Below are positions 7,850-15,071 of a DNA stretch of 50,170 nucleotides, in pieces (within the stretch, counting starts at the first letter, position 1; each line of letters begins with the position of its first letter). Source of the stretch: Paenibacillus foliorum (GTDB lineage Bacteria; Bacillota; Bacilli; Paenibacillales; NBRC-103111); NCBI RefSeq assembly GCF_013141765.1, contig NZ_WHOD01000129.1:1-50170 (forward strand), read 5' to 3'. The position numbers were made by a program, and so were the translations under genes. The notes beneath the pieces were generated by a model. That model was not told where the DNA came from. It saw only the letters and a program-made list of their open reading frames with translations, and did no database searches.

Positions 7850-9382
7850 CTAGATTAATTTAGTTCCTGTCATCTCTTCTGGCTGTGCTACATCCAGCAG
7901 TGTCAGAATAGTAGGAGCAATATCTGCCAAAATTCCATCATTTCTTAGTGTAACATGTTTGGACGTTACAATAAAAGGGACCGGATTTGTCGTATGGGCT
8001 GTATTTCGGCTGCCGTCCGCATTTGTAACCAAATCGGCGTTACCGTGATCAGCCGTGATCAACGCTACTCCGCCTTTAGCAAGCACAGCCTCGACAACTT
8101 TACCCAAGCAAGCATCTGTTGCTTCAACTGCTTTGATCGTTGGCTCCAGTAAGCCCGAGTGGCCAACCATATCCGGATTCGCAAAGTTCAGAATGATAAC
8201 ATCCTGACGCTCTGCTTCGATCTCGGCAACTGCTGCTTCTGCAAGCTCATATGCGCTCATTTCCGGCTGCAGGTCATAAGTTGCTACCTTAGGCGATGGA
8301 ATCAGAATACGAGTCTCACCTGGCAATTCCTTATCACGACCGCCACTGAAGAAGAACGTCACATGCGGGTATTTCTCTGTTTCAGCGATACGAAGCTGCT
8401 TCAGGTTGTTTTGCGCTAGAACCTCACCCAGTGTATTATCCAGGTTTTTCGGTTTGTAAGCTACAAAGCCATCCACGGATTCACTAAATAATGTTAAGCA
8501 AACGAAGTACAGCTTGGCAGGGCATTTCTCTCCGCGATCGAAACCACGGAAGTCACTGTTCGTAAACACCTGAGAAAGCTGAATGGCGCGGTCAGGTCGG
8601 AAGTTAAGGAAAATAACGGAGTCGTCCGACTCTACCAAGCCTACAGGGCTACCGTCTGCTTGTACGATAACCGTCGGCATAACAAATTCGTCAAACACCG
8701 ATTTTTCATAAGACTCCACAATGGCCTGCATCGGCTCCGTGTAGTGCGGGCCCTCTCCATAAACCATAGCACGGTAAGACTTTTCTGTACGTTCCCAACG
8801 CTTGTCTCGATCCATCGCATAGTAGCGGCCTTGAACTGTTGCCATCTTGCCTACGCCAATTTCATCGATTTTAGCCAGCAGTTGGCCCATATAGCCTTTG
8901 GCGCTGTCAGGAGCTACGTCACGGCCATCCAAAAATGCGTGGATGTAAACCTCCTCGAATTGCTCCTTCTTACACACTTCAAGCAAAGCAAATAAATGTG
9001 CAATGTGACTATGAACGCCACCGTCCGACAGTAATCCATACAGATGAAGCTTTTTACCATTATCCTTGGCATGTCTTATCGCGCCAAGAATCGTTTCGTT
9101 ATCAAAAAACTCGCCGTCGCGAATCGACTTGGAAATCCGAGTTAAATCTTGATACACGGTACGCCCCGCACCTATGTTTAAATGACCAACCTCAGAGTTG
9201 CCCATTTGCCCCTCTGGCAATCCCACTGCTTCCCCGCACGCTACCAGTGTTGTGTGCGGATATTCATTCCAGTACCGGTCATAGTTAGGCTTGTTCGCCT
9301 GAGCGACTGCGTTACCCGTGATCTCACCGCGAAGGCCGAAGCCATCCAATATTATCAGTGCTACCGGTTTAGGTCTGGACAT
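7850..9382 (-). CDS. gpmI: 2,3-bisphosphoglycerate-independent phosphoglycerate mutase
   Basis: Interconverts 3- and 2-phosphoglycerate through a phosphoserine intermediate using two Mn ions; in endospore formers its pH sensitivity helps hold 3-PGA in forespores. 510 residues, the family norm. Seen: ILDGFGLR with a metal-binding Asp, NSEVGHLNIGAGR with the active-site Ser, the substrate loop HAFLDGRDVAP, and TADHGNAD with C-terminal metal ligands. ATG at 9382 starts one base after the tpiA stop with GAGGGG inside the tpiA end; the upstream in-frame codon at 9403 lies inside tpiA and is rejected. Translational coupling with tpiA is likely. Confidence 0.97.
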   Translation of the reverse strand: MSRPKPVALIILDGFGLRGEITGNAVAQANKPNYDRYWNEYPHTTLVACGEAVGLPEGQMGNSEVGHLNIGAGRTVYQDLTRISKSIRDGEFFDNETILGAIRHAKDNGKKLHLYGLLSDGGVHSHIAHLFALLEVCKKEQFEEVYIHAFLDGRDVAPDSAKGYMGQLLAKIDEIGVGKMATVQGRYYAMDRDKRWERTEKSYRAMVYGEGPHYTEPMQAIVESYEKSVFDEFVMPTVIVQADGSPVGLVESDDSVIFLNFRPDRAIQLSQVFTNSDFRGFDRGEKCPAKLYFVCLTLFSESVDGFVAYKPKNLDNTLGEVLAQNNLKQLRIAETEKYPHVTFFFSGGRDKELPGETRILIPSPKVATYDLQPEMSAYELAEAAVAEIEAERQDVIILNFANPDMVGHSGLLEPTIKAVEATDACLGKVVEAVLAKGGVALITADHGNADLVTNADGSRNTAHTTNPVPFIVTSKHVTLRNDGILADIAPTILTLLDVAQPEEMTGTKLI

Positions 9383-9383
9383 C

Positions 9384-10136
9384 TTACTTGGCCCCCTCAA
9401 CAAGAGCTATGTAGGAAGCTGGCTCCAAGCTTGCGCCGCCCACTAGTGCTCCGTCGATATCGGATTCCTGCATGTATTCGTTAATGTTGTTCGGCTTTAC
9501 GCTGCCGCCGTATTGGATACGAACCGCATCCGCCACGGATTGGCTGTAAAGACCAGCAATCAATTCACGAATGTAGCTGATTACTTCGTTAGCATCGGCT
9601 GCCGTAGAGGATTTACCTGTTCCGATGGCCCAGATAGGCTCATAAGCTACAACTACTTCAGCTGCCTGCTCAGCGCTCAAGCCTGCAAATGCGCCTTCCG
9701 TTTGCACTTTGCATACTTGCTTGGTTTGACCCGCTTCACGTTCTTCCAGCTTCTCGCCTACGCAAACGATTGGCGTCAAGCTATGCTTGAAAGATGCATG
9801 CACTTTTTTATTAACGATCTCGTCTGTTTCAAGGAAATAAGCACGACGCTCTGAGTGACCGATAATTACGTAGTTAACGCCCAGATCCTTCAGCATGACA
9901 CCGCTGATTTCGCCTGTGAACGCGCCGTTATCTTCAAAGTGAAGGTTCTGTGCGCCTACTTTTAATGTAGTTCCTTTTACAGCTTCAACAAGTGCAGGAA
10001 GATTAGTGAATGGAGCGCAGATTACGCTCTCCACACCGTCAACCTCTGCTTTACCTTTAACTTCGTTTACGAAAGCAGTCGCTTCGCTTACAGTTTTGAA
10101 CATTTTCCAGTTACCGGCAATGATTGGTTTACGCAT
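9384..10136 (-). CDS. tpiA: Triosephosphate isomerase
   Basis: Interconverts dihydroxyacetone phosphate and glyceraldehyde-3-phosphate; TIM-barrel dimer. 250 residues. Seen: GNWKMFKT with catalytic Lys, IIGHSERR with catalytic His, AYEPIWAIGTGK with catalytic Glu and the hinge of loop 6, and YGGSV at the phosphate-binding site. ATG at 10136 follows AAAAGGAGT. It lies between pgk and gpmI in the glycolytic operon. Confidence 0.98.
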   Translation of the reverse strand: MRKPIIAGNWKMFKTVSEATAFVNEVKGKAEVDGVESVICAPFTNLPALVEAVKGTTLKVGAQNLHFEDNGAFTGEISGVMLKDLGVNYVIIGHSERRAYFLETDEIVNKKVHASFKHSLTPIVCVGEKLEEREAGQTKQVCKVQTEGAFAGLSAEQAAEVVVAYEPIWAIGTGKSSTAADANEVISYIRELIAGLYSQSVADAVRIQYGGSVKPNNINEYMQESDIDGALVGGASLEPASYIALVEGAK

Positions 10137-10182
10137 GTTGGGTCACTCCTTTTTATTTAACTGTTTGTGTCAGCTCTTACTC

Positions 10183-11364
10183 TTACTTATCGTTCAACGC
10201 TACAACGCCCGGAAGTGCCTTGCCTTCCATAAACTCCAAGGAAGCGCCGCCGCCAGTGGAGATATGATCCATTTTGTCGCCCAGGTGGAACTTCTCAACT
10301 GCCGCCGCTGAATCGCCGCCGCCAATTACTGTGTAGCCTGTAGTAGTTGCGCAAGCATTAGCTACAGCTTCTGTACCGTTTTTGTATGGCTCAAGCTCGA
10401 ATACACCCATCGGTCCATTCCAAACAACCAGCTTGGAGTTTTTGATCGTTTCGGCATAAATTTCGCGAGTTTTCGGCCCAATATCGAAGCCTTCCCAATC
10501 AGCAGGAATCGAATCTACAGTTACAACCTTGGTATTAGCCGAAGCGCTGAAATCATCGCCAACTACGATATCAACAGGAAGCAAGAAGTTTACGCCTTTT
10601 TCCTTAGCTTTGCGCTCGAACTCTTTAACAAGCTCCAAACGATCGTTGTCCACGAGGGATTTGCCGATTTCATAGCCTTTGGATTTAAAGAACGTATAGG
10701 ACAAGCCACCACCGATAATGATGTTGTCTGCGATGTCGATAAGCTTTTCGATTACGGCAATTTTATCTTTAACCTTTGCTCCGCCCACGATTGCTGTGAA
10801 AGGACGCTCCGGATTATTCAATGCTTTACCCAATACTTCCAGCTCTTTCTCCATCAGCAAGCCGGAAACTGCAGGAAGATAGTGGGCGATGCCTTCTGTG
10901 GAAGCGTGAGCCCGGTGAGCCGCTCCAAAAGCATCATTTACATACAAATCAGCCAATTCAGCAAAAGCTTTCGCCAATTCCGGATCGTTCTTCTCTTCAC
11001 CAGCATAGAAGCGCACGTTCTCAAGAAGCAGAACATCGCCATCTTTCAAAGCAGCAATTTGTGCTTTAACAGCATCGCCGATGGCTTCGTCCGCTTTTAC
11101 TACCGGCTTACCCAAAAGCTCAGTCAAACGCGCAGCCGCAGCCGTTAAGCGAAGCTCTTCTACAACCTCACCCTTAGGACGGCCCAGGTGACTCGCTAGA
11201 ATGACTTTAGCGCCTCTTTCCGCTAGATACTGGATAGTTGGTACGGTTTCGCGAATACGCGTGTCATCGGTAATTACGCCATTCTCCAACGGTACGTTAA
11301 AATCCACCCGTACAAACACTCTTTTGCCGTTTACTTCTACGTCACGAACGCTTTTTTTGTTCAT
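10183..11364 (-). CDS. pgk: Phosphoglycerate kinase
   Basis: Transfers phosphate from 1,3-bisphosphoglycerate to ADP. 393 residues. Seen: VDFNVPLENG, the substrate segment ASHLGRPKGE, GGAKVKDK, and the nucleotide-binding GGGDSAAAVEK near the C-terminus. ATG at 11364 is chosen because GGGAGG lies nine bases upstream; an in-frame codon at 11400 has no ribosome site. Between gapA and pgk lies a 220-base spacer holding a long hairpin (11453-11570), which may set the relative stability of the gapA and pgk parts of the message. Confidence 0.98.
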   Translation of the reverse strand: MNKKSVRDVEVNGKRVFVRVDFNVPLENGVITDDTRIRETVPTIQYLAERGAKVILASHLGRPKGEVVEELRLTAAAARLTELLGKPVVKADEAIGDAVKAQIAALKDGDVLLLENVRFYAGEEKNDPELAKAFAELADLYVNDAFGAAHRAHASTEGIAHYLPAVSGLLMEKELEVLGKALNNPERPFTAIVGGAKVKDKIAVIEKLIDIADNIIIGGGLSYTFFKSKGYEIGKSLVDNDRLELVKEFERKAKEKGVNFLLPVDIVVGDDFSASANTKVVTVDSIPADWEGFDIGPKTREIYAETIKNSKLVVWNGPMGVFELEPYKNGTEAVANACATTTGYTVIGGGDSAAAVEKFHLGDKMDHISTGGGASLEFMEGKALPGVVALNDK

Positions 11365-11452
11365 CCCGCTCACGCCTCCCGTTTTTTTCTTTCTATACAC
11401 AAAAATTGTGGGTATGACATTTTTTTGATTGAAGGCTGTTTCGCGATAAAAA

Positions 11453-11570
11453 GCAAAAGGGAGTGTACCGTAGAGCGTTAGCGAGTATCCTTTGAAGTTT
11501 TATTCCCGCCCTAGCCAATTTCAATCAAGGAATAAAGCTTCAACAGATACCGTAGGTATACTCCCTTTGC
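11453..11570. repeat. Long imperfect inverted repeat between gapA and pgk
   Basis: The outer arms 11453-11469 and 11555-11570 are complementary except for one bulged base and one G-U. Inside, GTATC pairs with GATAC, and 11493-11506 pairs with 11529-11542 (13 of 14). The loop is about 22 bases. The element could fold into one long hairpin of roughly 118 bases in the cggR-gapA-pgk message, or be a palindromic mobile-repeat remnant. No T run follows on the minus strand, so it is not a simple terminator. Confidence 0.75.
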
Positions 11571-11623
11571 TCAAAAGAGCGAAGCGTGTTTCATCAAACT
11601 TAAGTCATAACCACAATTGGATC

Positions 11624-12628
11624 TTACAAACCTTTTTTAGCAATAAAAGCAGCCAAATCTACAACACGGTTGGAATAGCCCCACTCGTTATCGTACCAGG
11701 AAACTACTTTAACCATGTTATCGCCAACTACCATAGTGGACAAAGAGTCTATTGTGGAAGAAGCTGGGTCGCCATTGTAGTCGCTGGATACAAGCGGCTC
11801 AACGGAGAAGTTCATAACGCCTTTCAAAGGACCGTTAGCTGCTGCTTCCAAAGCTGCGTTAACTTCATCAACTGTTACGTTTACTTTCAGCTCAGCAACC
11901 AGATCCGTTACGGATACGTTAGGAGTTGGTACGCGGAATGACATACCGTTTAGCAAGCCTTTAAGCTCAGGCAACACCAAGGAAACTGCTTTTGCTGCGC
12001 CAGTTGTTGAAGGAATGATGTTTTCAGCAGCTGCACGAGCACGACGCAAGTCTTTATGTGGAAGATCCAACACGGATTGATCGTTTGTGTAAGAGTGAAT
12101 AGTTGTCATCATACCTTTTACGATACCGAACTTGTCGTTCAATACTTTAGCAAAAGGAGCCAGACAGTTAGTTGTGCAAGAAGCGTTGGAGATAATTGTA
12201 TGTGCTGCTGGATCGTATTTATCTTCATTTACGCCCAATACGATAGTGATATCCTCGTCAGTAGCTGGAGCGGAGATGATTACTTTCTTAGCGCCGCCTT
12301 TCAAGTGAAGGGAAGCTTTGTCTTTTGCTGTAAAAATACCTGTGGATTCAACAACGATTTCAACACCGTTAGCTCCCCAAGGCAAGTTCTCAGGATTACG
12401 CTCAGCAAATACTTTAACAGTTTTGCCGTTAACGATCAAAGCGCCTTCTGTTGCTTCAACAGTACCATTGAATCTGCCGTGAGTAGTATCATATTTCAAC
12501 AAATGAGCCAATGTGTTAACGTCAGTCAAATCATTGATTGCTACGATTTCTACTTCTGGGTTGTTGAATGATGCGCGGAATACGTTACGACCAATACGTC
12601 CAAAACCATTAATACCTACTTTTACCAT
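11624..12628 (-). CDS. gapA: Glyceraldehyde-3-phosphate dehydrogenase, type I (glycolytic)
   Basis: Oxidises and phosphorylates glyceraldehyde-3-phosphate with NAD. 334 residues. Seen: Rossmann motif GINGFGRIGRNVFRA at the start, AINDLTD with the Asp that favours NAD, and SNASCTTNCLAPFAKVL containing the catalytic Cys. ATG at 12628 follows AGGAGG. It is second in the operon behind its repressor gene cggR, with a 57-base spacer, and its expression should rise when CggR is released by fructose-1,6-bisphosphate (known in B. subtilis). Confidence 0.97.
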   Translation of the reverse strand: MVKVGINGFGRIGRNVFRASFNNPEVEIVAINDLTDVNTLAHLLKYDTTHGRFNGTVEATEGALIVNGKTVKVFAERNPENLPWGANGVEIVVESTGIFTAKDKASLHLKGGAKKVIISAPATDEDITIVLGVNEDKYDPAAHTIISNASCTTNCLAPFAKVLNDKFGIVKGMMTTIHSYTNDQSVLDLPHKDLRRARAAAENIIPSTTGAAKAVSLVLPELKGLLNGMSFRVPTPNVSVTDLVAELKVNVTVDEVNAALEAAANGPLKGVMNFSVEPLVSSDYNGDPASSTIDSLSTMVVGDNMVKVVSWYDNEWGYSNRVVDLAAFIAKKGL

Positions 12629-12685
12629 GTGAAAGGCCTCCTAAAGAATAATAGTTTAATTTATGTCAAGACAGGTAAGAACCTA

Positions 12686-13714
12686 TCAAGATGGCAGCAT
12701 TTGAACCATTTCTATTGCAGCGGCTTCGTCGGTCACTAATATATCCTCATGTCCGAAGCTTAGCACGGAGACAATTGCTTCTCCCTTGCTCTTTCCGCCC
12801 GCAACTCCAATGACACAATCCATTTCTTGAATATCATCGATGCGCAAGCCAACAGTTGGCATCTTATGAATAATTCTACCCCCGCGGTCAAAATAGTACC
12901 CGAATGCCTCGGCCAATGCTCCTTCATGCAGAAGGCTGGCTGTTGTTGCATCGTCAACCTTGCGGCGGCGCGCCATCACCATAGCTTCTCCTATGCCATG
13001 AATGACGATACGAGCTTTACGGATGAACTCAATGATCTCGGTAATGGTAGTATCTTGCATTAAAGATTGATAAGCGTCCTCGCCCAACTGATCGGGAACG
13101 TGCAGCAGCCTATAGCTTGCTCCTGTTTTCTTAGCCATCGTCGAAGCGATTGTGTTAGCTTGAAAATCAACGCTTTCCCCCAGTCCGCCCCGAGCCGGTA
13201 CAAACCAGCTGCCTTTGAGCGATGTAGAGGAGGATAAGTGATACGCGACTTCCGCCATCGTCGAACCACCGGTTACGGCAATGACTTCGTCCTTGGACAC
13301 ATATTTACGGAGCACTGCTGCTCCCGCGCGTCCTAATTCCTTTTTGGTATGTGGTGATGTATCTGAGTCACCCGGTACAATGATAACTTGCTTTAAACCA
13401 AAATGCTTCCGGATACGTCCTCCCAGCTCATTCAAGCCGAACAGTTCCCTGACCATCGGTTCGATGCTCTCAAGCAACTGCCGTCCCGCAACGCTGACAC
13501 GCATTCCAGCTGCTTCAATCTCTAGCAAGCCCTGGGCCTTCAAGAACTCAACCTCACTACGCAGAACACGTTCCGTCATATTAAGTGATCCCGCCAACGT
13601 ACGGCGGCCTACAACACCAGAAACCATAATGTGATGGAGGATGGTATATCGCTCCTTCATGGTGTCCAATAGATCCGGAAGAAGCTGCTTTTGAATATTG
13701 AGTATTTCTTTCAT
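12686..13714 (-). CDS. cggR: Central glycolytic genes regulator (SorC family)
   Basis: Repressor of the lower glycolytic operon, released by fructose-1,6-bisphosphate in B. subtilis. 342 residues: an N-terminal winged helix-turn-helix (about 35-70, GRRTLAGSLNMTERVLRSEV) followed by the SorC sugar-phosphate-binding domain with the repeated glycine motifs GGSTMAEVAYHL and VGVAGGKSKGEAI. It heads the operon cggR-gapA-pgk-tpiA-gpmI-eno and is autoregulated: a well-matched CggR operator lies at 13739-13774 in its own leader. ATG at 13714 with GGGAGAG upstream. Confidence 0.95.
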   Translation of the reverse strand: MKEILNIQKQLLPDLLDTMKERYTILHHIMVSGVVGRRTLAGSLNMTERVLRSEVEFLKAQGLLEIEAAGMRVSVAGRQLLESIEPMVRELFGLNELGGRIRKHFGLKQVIIVPGDSDTSPHTKKELGRAGAAVLRKYVSKDEVIAVTGGSTMAEVAYHLSSSTSLKGSWFVPARGGLGESVDFQANTIASTMAKKTGASYRLLHVPDQLGEDAYQSLMQDTTITEIIEFIRKARIVIHGIGEAMVMARRRKVDDATTASLLHEGALAEAFGYYFDRGGRIIHKMPTVGLRIDDIQEMDCVIGVAGGKSKGEAIVSVLSFGHEDILVTDEAAAIEMVQMLPS

Positions 13715-13738
13715 AGAACACTCTCCCGTTGAAACATG

Positions 13739-13774
13739 GACTGTTTTCGTCCCAGTACTACATTTTTAGTCCCA
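13739..13774 (-). promoter_or_regulatory. CggR operator (tandem direct repeat)
   Basis: On the minus strand the sequence reads GGGAC-N6-TGTA, four bases, then GGGAC-N6-AGTC. Established for B. subtilis: the CggR operator is CGGGACN6TGTCN4CGGGACN6TGTC. The repeat units and all spacings agree, with a few changed positions. It lies about 36 bases downstream of the predicted transcription start, so CggR would act as a roadblock rather than block promoter binding. Confidence 0.85.
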
Positions 13775-13816
13775 CAACTTCCAAAAAAAGTACTAAGTAA
13801 TCCACTTAGCATTTAT

Positions 13817-13845
13817 ATTATATAAAATCTCATTGCTAATTTCAA
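13817..13845 (-). promoter_or_regulatory. Sigma-A promoter of the glycolytic operon
   Basis: On the minus strand TTGAAA (13840-13845), a 17-base spacer and a perfect TATAAT (13817-13822). Transcription would start near 13810, giving a leader of about 96 bases that contains an AT-rich hairpin (CTAAGT / ACTTAG) followed by seven T residues, then the CggR operator. Confidence 0.8.
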
Positions 13846-13967
13846 CTAAAAATCACAATTTGGACAAAAAATTTGGATTATACTGTGTTTCTATCCGTTT
13901 ATAGCCTGTAATACCTAGCTATTAAGATAGCCAGCTTTCCCGAATTTAACATGAGACAAACCTATGG

Positions 13968-13996
13968 TTGCTTTTTTCAGTACATTATCATATAAT
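13968..13996 (+). promoter_or_regulatory. Promoter of tRNA-Arg
   Basis: TTGCTT (13968-13973), 17 bases, then TATAAT (13991-13996), about 43 bases before the tRNA 5' end. It diverges from the cggR promoter. Confidence 0.6.
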
Positions 13997-14038
13997 AACT
14001 TTTGCTCGTCAAATTAACCTTAACAACACTTATACTAT

Positions 14039-14113
14039 GCGCTCGTGGTCCAATGGATATGACGTAGGCCTCCGGAGCCTGAGATCAAGGTTCGATTCCT
14101 TGCGAGCGCGCCA
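14039..14113 (+). tRNA. tRNA-Arg (anticodon CCG)
   Basis: 75 bases with CCA encoded. The acceptor stem GCGCTCG pairs with CGAGCGC; anticodon stem TAGGC/GCCTG encloses loop CTCCGGA with anticodon CCG; the T arm AAGGTTCGATTCCTT is intact. It reads CGG codons. It stands alone between the glycolytic operon and clpP. Confidence 0.95.
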
Positions 14114-14129
14114 TTACTTCTAACAACTT

Positions 14130-14182
14130 AACCTCTTCATTGTCAGCTTTTTTTTGAAAGCTGCGCAGTGGGAGGTTTTTTA
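14130..14182 (+). terminator. Terminator after tRNA-Arg
   Basis: AACCTC (14130-14135) pairs with GAGGTT (14172-14177), enclosing an inner stem CAGCTTT / AAAGCTG (14144-14150 and 14157-14163), followed by a T run to 14181. Confidence 0.75.
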
Positions 14183-14192
14183 GATAGGTTCG

Positions 14193-14209
14193 TTTGACCT
14201 TTATTGACC
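14193..14209 (-). promoter_or_regulatory. CtsR operator in front of clpP
   Basis: On the minus strand GGTCAAT-AAA-GGTCAAA, a tandem heptad repeat with a 3-base spacer. The known CtsR box is (A/G)GTCAAA-NAN-(A/G)GTCAAA; one base differs. It overlaps the -35 of the clpP promoter, as expected for repression of a class III heat-shock gene. Confidence 0.88.
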
Positions 14210-14232
14210 TTAGTTTGTTTTTCCGCTATGAT
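14204..14232 (+). promoter_or_regulatory. Sigma-A promoter of clpP
   Basis: TTGACC (14204-14209), 17 bases, TATGAT (14227-14232). The -35 is inside the CtsR box, so CtsR binding would exclude RNA polymerase. The leader to the clpP ATG is about 85 bases. Confidence 0.8.
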
Positions 14233-14324
14233 GGGTATAGTGTTACCAATCACACATGAGTACAACCCTTACTTCAGCCAAAGCGAAGTTGGTTGTAACT
14301 ATGAATTTAAGGAGGCTGCAACCT

Positions 14325-14909
14325 ATGAGTTTCATTCCTATGGTAGTTGAACCCGATGGAAGAGGAGAACGCGCATACGATATTTACTCCCGTCTGCTGA
14401 AAGATCGGATTATTTTTCTTGGAACTGGGGTTAACGATGTTGTAGCTAACTCAATCATTGCCCAATTGTTGTTCTTGGCCGCAACGGATCCAGACAAAGA
14501 CATTCATCTGTATATCAACAGCCCGGGCGGCTCCATTACAGCAGGGATGGCCATCTTCGATACGATGCAGTTTATTAAGCCTGATGTTTCCACGATTTGT
14601 GTGGGTATGGCCGCTTCAATGGGGGCTTTCCTTCTCGCAGCTGGCGCCAAAGGCAAACGGTTTGCTTTGCCCAACAGCGAAGTTATGATCCACCAGCCTT
14701 TAGGCGGTGCCGAAGGCCAAGCCAGCGACATTGAGATTCGTGCTAAACGAATTCTTAAAATGCGTGACAAACTTAACACCATCCTGGCTGAGCGTACCGG
14801 CCAATCATTTGAGCAAATCGAGAAGGACACGGACCGCGATAACTTCATGTATGCCGAAGAAGCACGAGCATATGGCCTTATCGATAAAGTTATCGAGCGC
14901 AGCAGCTAA
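14325..14909 (+). CDS. clpP: ATP-dependent Clp protease proteolytic subunit
   Basis: Serine protease that forms a double seven-membered ring and degrades proteins fed by ClpC, ClpX or ClpE. 194 residues. Seen: GMAASMGAFLLAAG with the catalytic Ser, NSEVMIHQPLGG with the catalytic His, and the Asp of the triad in the C-terminal third (DRDNFM). ATG at 14325 is chosen because AAGGAGG lies nine bases upstream (14309-14315) and the protein then starts MSFIPMVVEP like other ClpPs; longer in-frame starts at 14256 and 14301 lack this. Controlled by CtsR. The only protein gene on the plus strand between the ssrA island and larA. Confidence 0.98.
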   Translation: MSFIPMVVEPDGRGERAYDIYSRLLKDRIIFLGTGVNDVVANSIIAQLLFLAATDPDKDIHLYINSPGGSITAGMAIFDTMQFIKPDVSTICVGMAASMGAFLLAAGAKGKRFALPNSEVMIHQPLGGAEGQASDIEIRAKRILKMRDKLNTILAERTGQSFEQIEKDTDRDNFMYAEEARAYGLIDKVIERSS

Positions 14910-14975
14910 TAGGATTAACAGTTCCATATACAACCCGTTTACTACTCCACGAATAACGGAGACAACTTCCATTAA

Positions 14976-15026
14976 AAAAAACCGTTCAGAAGACCTGCTT
15001 TATGCAGGCTATCTGAACGGTTTTTC
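14976..15026 (+). terminator. Terminator after clpP
   Basis: ACCGTTCAGA (14981-14990) pairs with TCTGAACGGT (15012-15021), with an inner CCTGC/GCAGG stem. A T run follows on the plus strand and an A run precedes it, so it can also end the minus-strand gene at 15072-16838. Confidence 0.9.
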
Positions 15027-15071
15027 TTTGCACATTTTTATTTGATATTATGATTGCTATCCAAAGTGCGT

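Noticed and set aside
12056..12571. 171-codon plus-strand frame opposite gapA
   Set aside because: Antisense shadow; Cys/Phe-rich product with no motif.
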